DNA of 64,000 nucleotides. Source: Actinobacteria bacterium HGW-Actinobacteria-1 (GTDB lineage: Bacteria; Actinomycetota; Coriobacteriia; Anaerosomatales; Anaerosomataceae). This document shows positions 34,697 to 43,822 of the stretch, piece by piece. Under the pieces are notes generated by a model that saw only the letters and a list, made by a program, of their open reading frames with translations, had not been told where the DNA came from and ran no database searches. Within the stretch, counting starts at the first letter, position 1, and each line of letters opens with the position of its first letter. Location: contig PHFB01000006.1 of assembly GCA_002841355.1 (NCBI GenBank), forward strand, positions 1-64,000. The letters are read 5' to 3'. The translations under genes and the position numbers were made by a program.

Positions 34697-36136
34697 CTAC
34701 CTCTCGGCATCGCGGATGCTCCCGTACACAGCGAGCGCGCGGAGTCGGGCCGCGGCATGGTCGACGACGGGGCGCGGGTATGTTCGGCCGAGCCTCACAC
34801 CGGCGGCCGCAAGCACTCCCGACGGTGCGCTCCACGGGCGGTGGATCCAGCTCGCCGGCATGGCTTCGAGCTCGGGCACCCAGCGCTTCACGTACGCACC
34901 TTCCGGATCGAACCGTTCGCCCTGGATAACCGGGTTGAAGATCCTGAAGTACGGTGCGGCATCCGCGCCGCTTCCGGCGACCCATTGCCAGCCGAAGGTG
35001 TTGTTGGCAAGGTCGGCATCCACGAGGCGCTCCCAGAACCAGCGGGATCCATCCGTCCACGGCAGCAAGAGGTCCTTGGTGAGCAGCGACGCCACGAGCA
35101 TCCGAACCCTGTTGTGCATCCACCCGGTGGCCAGCATCTGCCTCATGCCGGCGTCCACGATCGGGAAGCCGGTTATGCCACTGCGCCATGCGTCCATGCA
35201 GTCGGGGTCGCGGCTCCATGGGAACACGTCGAAACCGCGCCGCAGCGGGAGCTCAGGCGTGTGGGGATAGTGGTGCAGCAGGTGATACGCGAACTCACGC
35301 CAGTAGAGCTGACGCGTGAATGCGACTGCGTCTTCCGAGACGTGACATTCACCGTTGCAGCGCACGATCTCGTCGGCGCGCGACTTGAGCGTCCGGGGTG
35401 AGATCTCGCCGAACGCCAGGTGCGGTGAGAGCCGAGAGGTGCCGTCGGTGTCGGGACGCTCCCGGCTACGCTCGTAGTCATCGACGATATCCGAGAAGAA
35501 CCGCTCGGCGGTGGCCTCGGCACCGCGTTCCCCCGGAGTCCAGAACCGATCGATGTCGGGCGCGTCCGCCGGACTCGAGGGCAGGGCAGAGAGCGGGATG
35601 CCCGAGGGTAGCGTTGCCGGTGAGAGGATGTGCTCGGGCGACGGGAGCGGGAGGTCGTGACCGGTCCGCAGCGCCGCGTTGTAGAAAGGCGTGAACACCT
35701 TGTATGGACTGCCGCTTTGCGTGGTGAGTGCGTCGGGTTCTACCAGGAGCGAGCCCGGAAGGACGCGCACGGCGATGCCGGCAGATTCAAGCCTGCGCTT
35801 CACGTTCTCGTCGACGGCGGCCAGCGTGGGCTCGTATCGCCTGTTCCACACAACGGTGTCGGCGCCGATCAACAACGCGCAGCCGATGAGCGCCTCGGCA
35901 GCCGGACCTGAGAGTATCGTCAGTGTGCCGCCGATTGCCCTGATGCTCTCTGCGATTGCGGCAAGCGAACGGGCCCGCCACGCACGCGACGCACGTCCAA
36001 GTGCCCAAGCGCCGGCTTCCTCGGGCGACCACACCACCACGGGTGCGACAGCCTCGTGCGATTGCATTGCCGAGAACAGTGCCGGGTTGTCGGCAAGCCT
36101 GAGGTCGTTACGCATCCAGACAACTGCCGTTCTCAA
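34697..36136 (-). CDS. phrB: Deoxyribodipyrimidine photolyase (class I)
   Basis: This FAD flavoprotein splits UV pyrimidine dimers with light. 479 residues. N-terminal antenna domain (VVWMRNDLRLADNPAL), then the FAD domain with LAFGEISPRTL, QLYWREFAYHLL, WRSGITGFPIVDAGMRQM, TGWMHNRVRMLVASLLTKDL and NNTFGWQWVAGSG. It begins with TTG (complement of 34-36 in 36134-36136), which restores the normal VVWMRNDLR start; an ATG seven codons later would remove part of the first strand. It ends 9 bp from the convergent cytochrome stop. Unexpected in a strict subsurface anaerobe; it suggests exposure to light. Confidence 0.92.
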   Translation of the reverse strand: MRTAVVWMRNDLRLADNPALFSAMQSHEAVAPVVVWSPEEAGAWALGRASRAWRARSLAAIAESIRAIGGTLTILSGPAAEALIGCALLIGADTVVWNRRYEPTLAAVDENVKRRLESAGIAVRVLPGSLLVEPDALTTQSGSPYKVFTPFYNAALRTGHDLPLPSPEHILSPATLPSGIPLSALPSSPADAPDIDRFWTPGERGAEATAERFFSDIVDDYERSRERPDTDGTSRLSPHLAFGEISPRTLKSRADEIVRCNGECHVSEDAVAFTRQLYWREFAYHLLHHYPHTPELPLRRGFDVFPWSRDPDCMDAWRSGITGFPIVDAGMRQMLATGWMHNRVRMLVASLLTKDLLLPWTDGSRWFWERLVDADLANNTFGWQWVAGSGADAAPYFRIFNPVIQGERFDPEGAYVKRWVPELEAMPASWIHRPWSAPSGVLAAAGVRLGRTYPRPVVDHAAARLRALAVYGSIRDAER

Positions 36137-36267
36137 CCGCGCCCGCCTCCCTTGCTGCTATCGTCAACGAACCTAGTTCCTTCCCTCGTTCCCGAGGCGC
36201 GAGGCGTTCATACCTACAACGGGAACAAAAACCTACGGCGAGCGGGACCGAAGGGGGACGAAGCGTG

Positions 36268-37251
36268 ATGGTCGAAGTCATGACTACCAAGGTCCCGCTT
36301 GGCGTAAGCGCATGTCTGGCGGACTGTCCGGTGCGCTACAACAGCAAGCGGTTCGATGCGCTCGGGAAGATGGGCCGCGAACGCGCCGATTTTGCGATCA
36401 CGCCGGTATGTCCCGAGTGTATGGCCGGGTTCGGCGTGCCGAGGGAGCCGATACATCTTACCGGCACCGGCCAGGAGGTGTTGGCGGGAGAGGCGACGGT
36501 CGAGAACCGACATGGTCGGGACGTGACCGCGCAGCTGGTCTCGGGAGCGCAGGCGTGCGTGGATGCACTCGAGCGTGCGGGCGTGCGGGTGGTTATCCTC
36601 AAGGAGGAATCCCCGAGTTGCGGTCTGTTCAAGGCTAAAGTCGGCCGTAGCCGCCGTCGCGAGGCGCTCGGCAGCGGCGTGTTCGGTGCCATGCTCGCCG
36701 AGAAGGGCTGGTTCCTCATCCCCGACAATGCGTTCGACTCGCCGCTCACGTGGTGGGACTGGCGTCGCCGCATGCACGCGTGGCTATGGCTGAGCGACCG
36801 CCAGATCGCCGCGAACGGCGACCTCACAGCGGCGTGGCACGTGATCAAGTTCGTGCTGCAGGAAACCGGTCGGAAGAGCGCCGACGAGATGGGGCGTGCG
36901 CTCGCCGCACTCCCGAAGCACGCATCGCTCTCCGAGCTTGAGGCGCTCAGGGCGAAGATGCTCGAGATGCTTCGCACGCCGACGACTCGCGAGCGCGCGA
37001 TGAGTGCGCTGTGGAAGACCTACTCTCACGCCCGCAAGAGCGGTACCCTCGAGGGTGTAGACCTGCACGACCTTACGGTGCGCTCGCCCGAGGTCAGGCG
37101 GAACGTCACTACCATCGCCGAGGAACTCATCGGCCTCGAGCGTATCTCATTCGAGAACGACCTGCTCTTCGGGACCACGCCCGTGCTGTATCGCGAACGC
37201 CGCCGCCTCAAGGCGCGCGACGAGTCGCTCGGGAAGATATCCGAACGCTGA
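36268..37251 (+). CDS. DUF523-DUF1722 fusion protein
   Basis: 327 residues. The N-terminal DUF523 domain (residues 8-150) has VSACLADCPVRYN, TPVCPECMAGFGVPREP and LKEESPSCGLF, with the conserved cysteines. The C-terminal DUF1722 (YbgA-like, 165-300) has a helix-rich segment including AWHVIKFVLQETGRKSADEMG. This fusion is known in bacteria with photolyase neighbours, and here it is divergent from phrB. The conserved Cys could bind metal; recent family knowledge links it to nucleoside or tRNA-thiolation-like chemistry only loosely. No function claimed. Confidence 0.8.
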   Translation: MVEVMTTKVPLGVSACLADCPVRYNSKRFDALGKMGRERADFAITPVCPECMAGFGVPREPIHLTGTGQEVLAGEATVENRHGRDVTAQLVSGAQACVDALERAGVRVVILKEESPSCGLFKAKVGRSRRREALGSGVFGAMLAEKGWFLIPDNAFDSPLTWWDWRRRMHAWLWLSDRQIAANGDLTAAWHVIKFVLQETGRKSADEMGRALAALPKHASLSELEALRAKMLEMLRTPTTRERAMSALWKTYSHARKSGTLEGVDLHDLTVRSPEVRRNVTTIAEELIGLERISFENDLLFGTTPVLYRERRRLKARDESLGKISER

Positions 37252-37265
37252 CGAAGGAGTCCAAG

Positions 37266-37778
37266 ATGGAACTGCTCGACGCGATCATGACGCGCAGAAG
37301 TATCCGCAAGTACACAGCCGAGCCCGTCTCGACCGAGACGATCGAGACGATCCTGCGTGCGGCGATGGCGGCACCCTCGGCGGGCAACCAGCAGCCGTGG
37401 CGGTTCGTGGTGCTGACCGAGCGCGCACAACTTGATGCGGCCGCCACGACCACGCCGTACGGGGCGATGCTGCGTGAGGCGCCGCTCGCGATCGTCGTCT
37501 GCGGCGACCTCGCGAACCTGAAGCACGACATGATGTGGCAGCAAGACTGCGGTGCCGCCGTTGAGAACGCGCTCCTTGCCGCGCACGGGCTGGGACTCGG
37601 CGCCGTGTGGCTCGGCTACTGGCCGAAGATGGAGCGTGTGACGCCGCTCAAGGAGGTTCTCGGCATGCCGGACGGCGTGGAGCCGTTCGCGGTGCTCGCC
37701 ATCGGTCACCCCGCCGAGACGAAGCCGGCGGCCGACCGCTACGATGCCGCGAAGGTCCGGTCCGAGCGGTGGTCGTAG
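37266..37778 (+). CDS. Nitroreductase-family FMN oxidoreductase
   Basis: 170 residues. The family start MTRRSIRKYTAEPVSTE, APSAGNQQPWRFVVL (FMN binding), the AAVENALLAAHGLGLGAVWLG helix and FAVLAIGHPAE are all present. It probably reduces nitro or quinone compounds, or acts in flavin-dependent redox chemistry, in the cytoplasm. AAGGAGTCC precedes the ATG, 15 bases after the previous stop. The next gene's GTG overlaps its stop. Confidence 0.9.
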   Translation: MELLDAIMTRRSIRKYTAEPVSTETIETILRAAMAAPSAGNQQPWRFVVLTERAQLDAAATTTPYGAMLREAPLAIVVCGDLANLKHDMMWQQDCGAAVENALLAAHGLGLGAVWLGYWPKMERVTPLKEVLGMPDGVEPFAVLAIGHPAETKPAADRYDAAKVRSERWS

Positions 37779-38455
37779 CGCCGCTGCTCGCCGCTCGCGG
37801 GCTCACGGCCGTCCGGGCAATCGATGGCCGGGACGTGCGCGTGCTCGACGGCGTCGACCTCAAGCTCGCTCCCGGCGACATCGCGGAGCTTCGTGGACCG
37901 AGCGGTGCCGGCAAGACCACGCTTCTGCTCGCGATCGCACGCCTGCTCCCCGGGGCCGGCGGATCACTCGCGCTTGCGGGCGAGTCTGCCGATGCGACCG
38001 ACCCCGCCGTCTGGCGGACGAAGGTTGCGTTGCTGCCGCAGCGGACCGCGCTCTTCCCCGGCACGGTTGAAGAGAACCTGCTCCTGCCGTTCGCCCTCAA
38101 GTCACGTGACGGCGCAACGCCGCCCTCGGCCGAGGCCCTCCGTGCCGCGCTCGATGACGTGGGCCTTTCCGATGTCGCGCTCGATCGCGACACCGCGCGT
38201 CTCTCGGTGGGGCAGGCGGCGCGCGTGGCGCTCCTGCGCGTGCTGCTCACAGCACCGCGGGTGCTGCTGCTCGACGAGCCGGATGCGAGCCTTGATGACG
38301 CCAGCGCCGCGGCCGTGGCGGCCATGACCGCGCGATTCGCCGAGGCGGGCGGTGCGGTGCTGAGGGTGAGTCACCTGCGGGCCGACGCTGCCGCCACTGT
38401 CCGGCTGCATCTTGAAGGCGGACGCCTGGGCGGCGGTGATCGCGATGACCGCTGA
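37769..38455 (+). CDS. fetA: ABC transporter ATPase (FetA-like)
   Basis: 228 residues. Walker A GPSGAGKTTLLL near residue 41, Q-loop ALLPQRTALFPG, signature LSVGQAARVALLR (LSGGQ variant), Walker B VLLLDEPDASLDD and H-loop RVSHLR. The downstream gene encodes a UPF0014/FetB permease, so this pair matches FetAB (YbbLM), linked to iron homeostasis and oxidative stress resistance in E. coli. GTG 37769 overlaps the nitroreductase stop. The overlap with fetB supports coupled translation. Confidence 0.82.
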   Translation: MVVAPLLAARGLTAVRAIDGRDVRVLDGVDLKLAPGDIAELRGPSGAGKTTLLLAIARLLPGAGGSLALAGESADATDPAVWRTKVALLPQRTALFPGTVEENLLLPFALKSRDGATPPSAEALRAALDDVGLSDVALDRDTARLSVGQAARVALLRVLLTAPRVLLLDEPDASLDDASAAAVAAMTARFAEAGGAVLRVSHLRADAAATVRLHLEGGRLGGGDRDDR

Positions 38456-39251
38456 GGGTGCTGTCGTCATCGGCTGGCCGCAACTGCTGCTCGCAGCCAG
38501 CTTCATGCTCATCACGGGTGCGCTTTCAGTCGCGATCGGCCTCGGACTGGTGAAGGACCTGGCGGTCGCGTCCGTGCGCACGTACGTGCAGCTGCTGGCG
38601 CTGGGTCTCGTGTTGCGATGGGTGTTCTCGGTACGGCTGTGGTGGGTCGTGGTCGTACTGCTTGGCGTGATGACGGTCGTTGCCACGCGCATCGTGGTGA
38701 AGCGTGCGCCGGATGCGCCGGGCGGGCTGTTCGGCTCGGCGCTCTTCTCGATGGCGATCACGGCGATCACGGTCACCTTCGCGGTGACTGCGCTCATCGT
38801 CCGCGTGCCGGTGTGGTACGAGCCGCGCTACGTCATCCCGATCGCCGGCATGGTGCTGGGCAACTCGATGACCGGCATCGCACTCGCGCTTGAGCGGCTC
38901 TTCTCGGATCTGGATTCGCGCACGGGAGAGATCCTCGCGCTCACGGCGCTTGGCGCGGATCGCTGGGAGGCTGCGCGCGCGTCGGTTCGCATGGCGCTTC
39001 GGGCGGGCCTCATCCCGACGATCAACTCGATGGCCGCGGCCGGCATCGTCTTCATCCCCGGCATGATGACCGGCCAGGTGCTTGCCGGTGCAGATCCGCT
39101 TGAGGCAACCAAGTACCAGATCGTCGTGATGCTCATGGTCAGCGCGGCCACCGCGATCGGTTCGATTCTGGCCGTGATGCTGTCGTACCGGCGCGCCTTC
39201 ACCGCCGACGGCGTGTTCCTTGAGAAAGGGTTGCGCGGTCCGGCGTCGTAA
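38445..39251 (+). CDS. fetB: UPF0014/FetB-like ABC permease
   Basis: 268 residues with about seven membrane segments. Family features are VKDLAVASVRTYVQLLALG near residue 35, the central VLGNSMTGIALALERL, and the coupling segment LTALGADRWEAARASVRMALRAGLIPTINSM with PGMMTGQ. It forms a transporter with the preceding ATPase, likely iron-related. ATG 38445 overlaps fetA by 11 bases; ATG 38412 is a longer alternative. Confidence 0.82.
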   Translation: MTAEGAVVIGWPQLLLAASFMLITGALSVAIGLGLVKDLAVASVRTYVQLLALGLVLRWVFSVRLWWVVVVLLGVMTVVATRIVVKRAPDAPGGLFGSALFSMAITAITVTFAVTALIVRVPVWYEPRYVIPIAGMVLGNSMTGIALALERLFSDLDSRTGEILALTALGADRWEAARASVRMALRAGLIPTINSMAAAGIVFIPGMMTGQVLAGADPLEATKYQIVVMLMVSAATAIGSILAVMLSYRRAFTADGVFLEKGLRGPAS

Positions 39252-39281
39252 TCCGCAACAGGGGCAGCGGTTGCCCAGGTG

Positions 39282-39309
39282 TTACTTTCGACTTCCACGC
39301 TTGTATACT
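39282..39309 (+). promoter_or_regulatory. Sigma-70-like promoter before the prenyl synthase
   Basis: TTACTT (39282-39287) and TATACT (39304-39309) with a 16-bp spacer, 53 bases before the ATG at 39362. The -10 matches five of six consensus positions; the -35 is weak. Confidence 0.4.
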
Positions 39310-39361
39310 GATGCGCACATGGCGCTGCACGGCGTTTTTCGCGTGCCTTCCGAGGAGACAC

Positions 39362-40369
39362 ATGACCGGCTTCGAGCTGTACCTGAACCTCAACGCGAAG
39401 AAGTTCGACGACTACCTGCTCACGTTCTTCGCGAGCGGCTCGCATCCCGACATGGCCCGCTACCTCTACGATCCACTGCGCGCCTTCTCGGACAACGCGG
39501 GCAAACGGCACCGCCCGCTCATCTGTCTCCTGGCGTGCGAAGCGGTGGGCGGCGACCCCAAGAAGGCGTGGCCATCGGCTGCCGCCATCGAGCACTTCCA
39601 CACCGCGGCGCTCATCCACGACGACATCGAGGACTCGTCGCTTACACGACGCGACCAGCCGTGTATGCACATCACCGAGGGTCTCGGACTTGCCATCAAT
39701 GCCGGCGACCTCGCACTCGCGCTCGTCTGTGGAACCGTCATCGATGACGAGGGCCTTGAGGACACCATCAAGCTGCGTGTACTTGCCGAACTCGTGGCGA
39801 TGACGACGCGCACCATCGAGGGGCAGGCGCTCGACATCGGCTGGGCGCGCGACGATCGCTTCGACCTGTCGGTCGAGGATTACCTCGTCATGGCGAACCA
39901 CAAGACCGCGTTCTACTCGGGCGCTATCCCGCTTGCGGTTGGAGCGATGATCGGCGGCGGAACCGAGGAGCAGGTCGAGGTGCTGCGCGACTTCGGCATG
40001 GCATCGGGCCTCGCGTTCCAGATCCAGGACGACGTGCTCAACCTGGTCGGTACGAAGGAGTCCACCAAGAAGGACTTCCGGAGCGACCTCACCGAGGGCA
40101 AGCGTACGCTCGTGGCCATCCACGCGTTGCAGAACTCGCCGCGCCGTGAGCGCCTTCTCGAGCTGCTATCCTCTCGAACCGTCGATTCCGCCGAGCTTCA
40201 GGAGATCGTGGACATCATGTCCGAGGCCGGCTCGCTCGACTACGCGCGGGAGTACGCGCGTGGGCTCGTCATGGACGCGAAGCATCGGCTCCAGGAAGCG
40301 GTGCCGTCGGGCAAGGCGCGCACGCTCTTGCTGTCGATGGCCGACTTCTTCGTGAAGCGTTCGTCGTAG
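39362..40369 (+). CDS. Polyprenyl diphosphate synthase
   Basis: This 335-residue trans-isoprenyl synthase condenses isopentenyl units for quinone side chains or other polyprenyls. First Asp-rich motif HDDIEDSSLTRR near residue 88; second motif reads FQIQDDVLNLVG, with Asn in place of the last Asp (DDxxN), then KKDFRSDLTEGKRTL. The N-terminus has GKRHRPLICLLACEA. GAGGAGAC precedes the ATG. Altered second motifs are tolerated in the family. Chain length cannot be read. It is convergent with rhomboid-TPR. Confidence 0.85.
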   Translation: MTGFELYLNLNAKKFDDYLLTFFASGSHPDMARYLYDPLRAFSDNAGKRHRPLICLLACEAVGGDPKKAWPSAAAIEHFHTAALIHDDIEDSSLTRRDQPCMHITEGLGLAINAGDLALALVCGTVIDDEGLEDTIKLRVLAELVAMTTRTIEGQALDIGWARDDRFDLSVEDYLVMANHKTAFYSGAIPLAVGAMIGGGTEEQVEVLRDFGMASGLAFQIQDDVLNLVGTKESTKKDFRSDLTEGKRTLVAIHALQNSPRRERLLELLSSRTVDSAELQEIVDIMSEAGSLDYAREYARGLVMDAKHRLQEAVPSGKARTLLLSMADFFVKRSS

Positions 40370-40375
40370 CCGCTA

Positions 40376-41566
40376 CTACTGCGTTTGCAGGGCTCGATCG
40401 CCGAAGGCGATGAAGTCACTTGCGGGGTATGCCTCGACGAATCGCTGCCACTCGCCTCGAGCATCCTCAGCTCTTCCGAGCGCCAGCAGCACGTGTGCCA
40501 GCCGGAAGCGAGCACGTTCGAGCGCCGCGCATGCTCTGTCGCATGAGGCAGCTTCCCGGTACAACTTCTCGGCGGCAGACAGGTTCTTCGAGCTTTCCGC
40601 GGCGCCGGCGATGGCAACGAGCGTCTGCGGGTCGATGCCCAGCCCGCCGAGTACCCGCGCGGCTTCGTCGGCGATGTCATGCGCCTCGATCAGCTGCCCA
40701 TTTCGCACGAGAAGCTCGAGCGCCGCGCGGTACTCCACTGCGGCCTTCCCTGGCTGCGGGGTGTGCAGTTGGGCAAGTTCGCGTGCGTGCTGCAGGCGCC
40801 ACGCCGGGTTCGTGGGATCCTGAGTTGTGAGCTTGTCGTACATGCCTACCGCGACCTCATGGGCGCCGCTGGCAACGTACTGTGATGCGTCCTCGGCCAT
40901 ATACGCCGCCGTGGCGGAGCGAACGGTTCCCGAGAGAAGCGCCATCGCGATACCGGCCGCCAGACCGCCGACATGCGCCCAGTTCGCGGTTCCGCCGCCG
41001 GCGGTTCCCACGGCGAGCGCGCTGTACATGAGTTCTCGCGCCCCCCACAGGCCGATCGCCACCGGTGACGGCATCGCCGCTGTGCCGAAGCGGTAGAGGA
41101 AGCCCCAAACGAACCGCACCTTCGACCGGTAGAGGCACACGGCGAACACGCCCATGATGGCGGCGATCGCGCCGGATGCGCCGACCATCGGGATGTCACG
41201 GCCTGCGGGCATGAGCGTTAGTACGAAGACCGCATGCACAAAGGCCGCACCAAGCCCGCCGAGGAAGTACAGCATCAGGTAGCGAAGACGACCGATGGCG
41301 TCTTCGACCACAGAGCCGAAGAGCCACAGGAAGTACATGTTTCCAAGAAGGTGGCCGAACGGGTCCGCGTGGATGAACATCGACGACAGCCACGTTACCG
41401 CGCCGGCTGCGTTAGGGCGAAAGCCGAATGTCGCGATGGTGCGGTCGAGGCCATTCGAGACCGCAAGCACGAACACCGTGATATTGGCTACGATAAGCCC
41501 GATGGTGATCCATGGGATCCGGAACGGTCGATCGACCTTGTACGGGAACAGAAACACCGCAATCAC
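40376..41566 (-). CDS. Rhomboid serine protease with TPR C-terminus
   Basis: 396 residues. The rhomboid core (residues 15-215) has FIHADPFGHLLGNMYFLWLFG, the catalytic Ser in VGASGAIAAIMG near residue 130 and the catalytic His in WAHVGGLAAG near 200. The cytoplasmic C-terminal third is helical, TPR-like (AAEKLYREAASCDRACAALE). It cleaves membrane-spanning substrates; the targets are unknown. It is divergent from fprA. Confidence 0.88.
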   Translation of the reverse strand: MIAVFLFPYKVDRPFRIPWITIGLIVANITVFVLAVSNGLDRTIATFGFRPNAAGAVTWLSSMFIHADPFGHLLGNMYFLWLFGSVVEDAIGRLRYLMLYFLGGLGAAFVHAVFVLTLMPAGRDIPMVGASGAIAAIMGVFAVCLYRSKVRFVWGFLYRFGTAAMPSPVAIGLWGARELMYSALAVGTAGGGTANWAHVGGLAAGIAMALLSGTVRSATAAYMAEDASQYVASGAHEVAVGMYDKLTTQDPTNPAWRLQHARELAQLHTPQPGKAAVEYRAALELLVRNGQLIEAHDIADEAARVLGGLGIDPQTLVAIAGAAESSKNLSAAEKLYREAASCDRACAALERARFRLAHVLLALGRAEDARGEWQRFVEAYPASDFIAFGDRALQTQ

Positions 41567-41653
41567 CCCCGAGCGCCACGATAGCAGGTGCCCGCGCCGG
41601 CGGACATCGGGGTACAGTCTTCAGGATGGAAGCGAAGAACGAGAGGAGCCGCA

Positions 41654-42844
41654 ATGCGCGCGGTACCCGTAAGCGACGGCATCTGGTGGGTTGGCGTTAT
41701 CGATTGGGGTCTCCGCGACTTCCACGGCTACGAGACGCCGCGTGGCACCACGTATAACGCGTATCTCGTGCGCGGCGAAGGAACATGGGCGCTCATCGAC
41801 ACCGTGAAGACGCCGTTCGTTCCGGAGCTGCTCTCGCGTGTCTCCTCGATCATCGATCCCGCCGAGATCGGCCTCATCGTAGTCAATCACATCGAGCCGG
41901 ATCACAACAGCGGGCTGCGCGATGTCATGGCGGCTATGCCTGCCGCACGCGTGGTAGCATCCGGCTCTGGCGTCAAAGGCGTGGCCGAGTATCACGATGG
42001 CCTGGTGGTCGAGGCGGTCGGCGCTGCCGACACGATCGACCTTGGCGGCAAGACGCTGCAGTTCATGCCTGCACCCATGGTGCACTGGCCCGACTCGATG
42101 TTCACCTACTGTCCCGAGGTCCGCACCCTCATGCCGAATGACGCTTTCGGGCAGCACCTGGCGTCCTCGGGCAGGTTCGCCGACGAGGTCGGCGTCGACC
42201 TGGCGATCGAGGAGCTCGGCATCTACTACGCGAACATCCTCATGCCGCTTGGCGCGCAGGTCGCGAAGATGGTCGGCAAGATCGCAGATGCCGGCTGGGA
42301 TCCTGAAGTGATCGCACCGTCGCACGGCGTCATCTGGCGTGGAGACGCGCTTGCCGCCGCATACGCCGCGTACGCGCGTTGGAACTCGGGCGTGAAGCGG
42401 GACAAGGCCGTCGTGGTGTTCAGCACCATGTGGGGCTCGACGAAGATGCTCGCCGAGGCGATCACCGACGGAATCACCGCCGAGGGCGTCGAGGTCGACA
42501 TGTACGATCTCGCGCTCACGTCGGGCGCTCACATCACCTACGAGCTGCTCGAAGCCAAGGCTCTGGTTCTCGGTTCTCCGACGTTGCATCACGGCATGCT
42601 CTATCGCATGGCCGGCTTCATCCAATACATCGAGGGCCTCAAGCCGGTCGACAGGATGGTCGCATTCTTCGGTTCGTTCGGCTGGGGTGGTGGCGCTATC
42701 AAGCAGATGCGCGAGCGCGTGACGGCGATCGGACTCGACGCGCCCCTGGAGGACTTCTCCGAGAAGTTCAAGCCTACCGAAGAGGACCTCTCGGCCGCAT
42801 ACGCCTGGGGTCGCGAGGTCGGTGTCGCCACCAAGGCGCGATAG
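41654..42844 (+). CDS. fprA: A-type flavoprotein (FprA, diiron flavodoxin)
   Basis: 396 residues. The N-terminal beta-lactamase-like domain holds the diiron site (NHIEPDHNSG near residue 80, MVHWPDSM, and APSHGVIWRG). The C-terminal flavodoxin domain starts VVVFSTMWGSTKMLAEAI near 253 and has FGSFGWGGGAIKQM. Such proteins reduce O2 to water or NO to N2O and protect anaerobes. GAGAGGAGCC precedes the ATG. Single gene; the electron donor is not adjacent. Confidence 0.92.
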   Translation: MRAVPVSDGIWWVGVIDWGLRDFHGYETPRGTTYNAYLVRGEGTWALIDTVKTPFVPELLSRVSSIIDPAEIGLIVVNHIEPDHNSGLRDVMAAMPAARVVASGSGVKGVAEYHDGLVVEAVGAADTIDLGGKTLQFMPAPMVHWPDSMFTYCPEVRTLMPNDAFGQHLASSGRFADEVGVDLAIEELGIYYANILMPLGAQVAKMVGKIADAGWDPEVIAPSHGVIWRGDALAAAYAAYARWNSGVKRDKAVVVFSTMWGSTKMLAEAITDGITAEGVEVDMYDLALTSGAHITYELLEAKALVLGSPTLHHGMLYRMAGFIQYIEGLKPVDRMVAFFGSFGWGGGAIKQMRERVTAIGLDAPLEDFSEKFKPTEEDLSAAYAWGREVGVATKAR

Positions 42845-42975
42845 CAGACGGCCATCGGCTGTGTCCGAGCGCACAAATGCGCGGATTGAGGCTCAAGTTC
42901 GGGCGACGAACGGACGATGTACGCTGCATGTTACGCAGGCTCCGGTGGGGCCATGTGCAGTGAGGTGCACACGTC

Positions 42976-43353
42976 ATGCAACGTAGCCAGGACGGCTTCA
43001 CGCTCGTCGAGCTGATGGTCGTGATTCTGATCATCGGCGTCCTCGTGGCTATCGCCGTTCCCTTGTTCGCCGAGACGACGGGAACCGCGCGCAGACGCAC
43101 GTGCCAGTCGAATCAGCGCAGCATCGAGGGTGCAAGCCAGACGTATCGGGCCTACACCGGCGACCTGTGGACCCAGACCGCCGTGTTCGACGGCAACAAC
43201 ACTGCGGATACCGCGGATCTTCTTGCGGCACGGTACTTCCTGGATCCGCCGAAATGTCCGACGAACCGAACATACTACTGGGTCGACCCGACGGGCACCG
43301 TGGTCGGATGCACTGGAAACGGCGATTGGGCCACGGGTCACGCTCACTACTAG
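42976..43353 (+). CDS. Type IV pilin-like (pseudopilin) protein
   Basis: 125 residues. A class III prepilin leader, QDG then FTLVELMVVILIIGVLVAIA, with the conserved Glu5, so PilD-type processing is expected. The globular part is short, with three Cys residues. No pilus assembly genes are nearby, so it is an orphan minor pilin or pseudopilin using machinery encoded elsewhere. A lipoprotein gene follows after 28 bases and may be its partner. Confidence 0.85.
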   Translation: MQRSQDGFTLVELMVVILIIGVLVAIAVPLFAETTGTARRRTCQSNQRSIEGASQTYRAYTGDLWTQTAVFDGNNTADTADLLAARYFLDPPKCPTNRTYYWVDPTGTVVGCTGNGDWATGHAHY

Positions 43354-43381
43354 ACGACGCGACGCGCAAGATGGGGGACGC

Positions 43382-43822
43382 TTGAAGCGATTCATAGCGC
43401 TTGTTGCTGTTCTGGCGATGCTTCTTCCCGCTGGGTGCGAGAGCCGGCTTGAGCACTCCCAGACGGATGCGGCGAACGTTGCATCCACGTACCTCACAGA
43501 ATTGCTCATCGATCAGGACGTCGAGGCCGCGTATGCGATGCGCGACTCAGAGTCGAATGAGGATGTGACAGCAGCAGATCTCGAGCGCTGGGCCTCGATG
43601 CAGGCCGGTGCCGGCGATGTCGCGGAGATCAAGGCGACCGAGTACGAGATATCGCAAGACAAGGCGGCCATAGAGGTCTACCTGACGGGATACGGCGAGG
43701 CACAGGTTCGGTACTACCGCGTGCGGGTCAGGGGTACCGCCGCGATGGGATACCAGCCTTCCGAGACCGAGGTCAGCGGCGATCCCTTCCCGGGGTCGAA
43801 CTTCCGCCAGCGGCTGTACTAG
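43382..43822 (+). CDS. Putative lipoprotein
   Basis: 146 residues from TTG 43382, preceded by GGGGGACGC. Signal peptide with lipobox LPAGC, so the mature protein starts CESRLEHSQ and is lipid-anchored. The rest resembles NTF2-like/DUF4878-type lipoproteins (VASTYLTELLIDQDVEAAYAM). No catalytic residues are seen. It may act with the preceding pseudopilin. Its stop shares CTAG with the stop of the convergent cbiO. Confidence 0.7.
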   Translation: MKRFIALVAVLAMLLPAGCESRLEHSQTDAANVASTYLTELLIDQDVEAAYAMRDSESNEDVTAADLERWASMQAGAGDVAEIKATEYEISQDKAAIEVYLTGYGEAQVRYYRVRVRGTAAMGYQPSETEVSGDPFPGSNFRQRLY

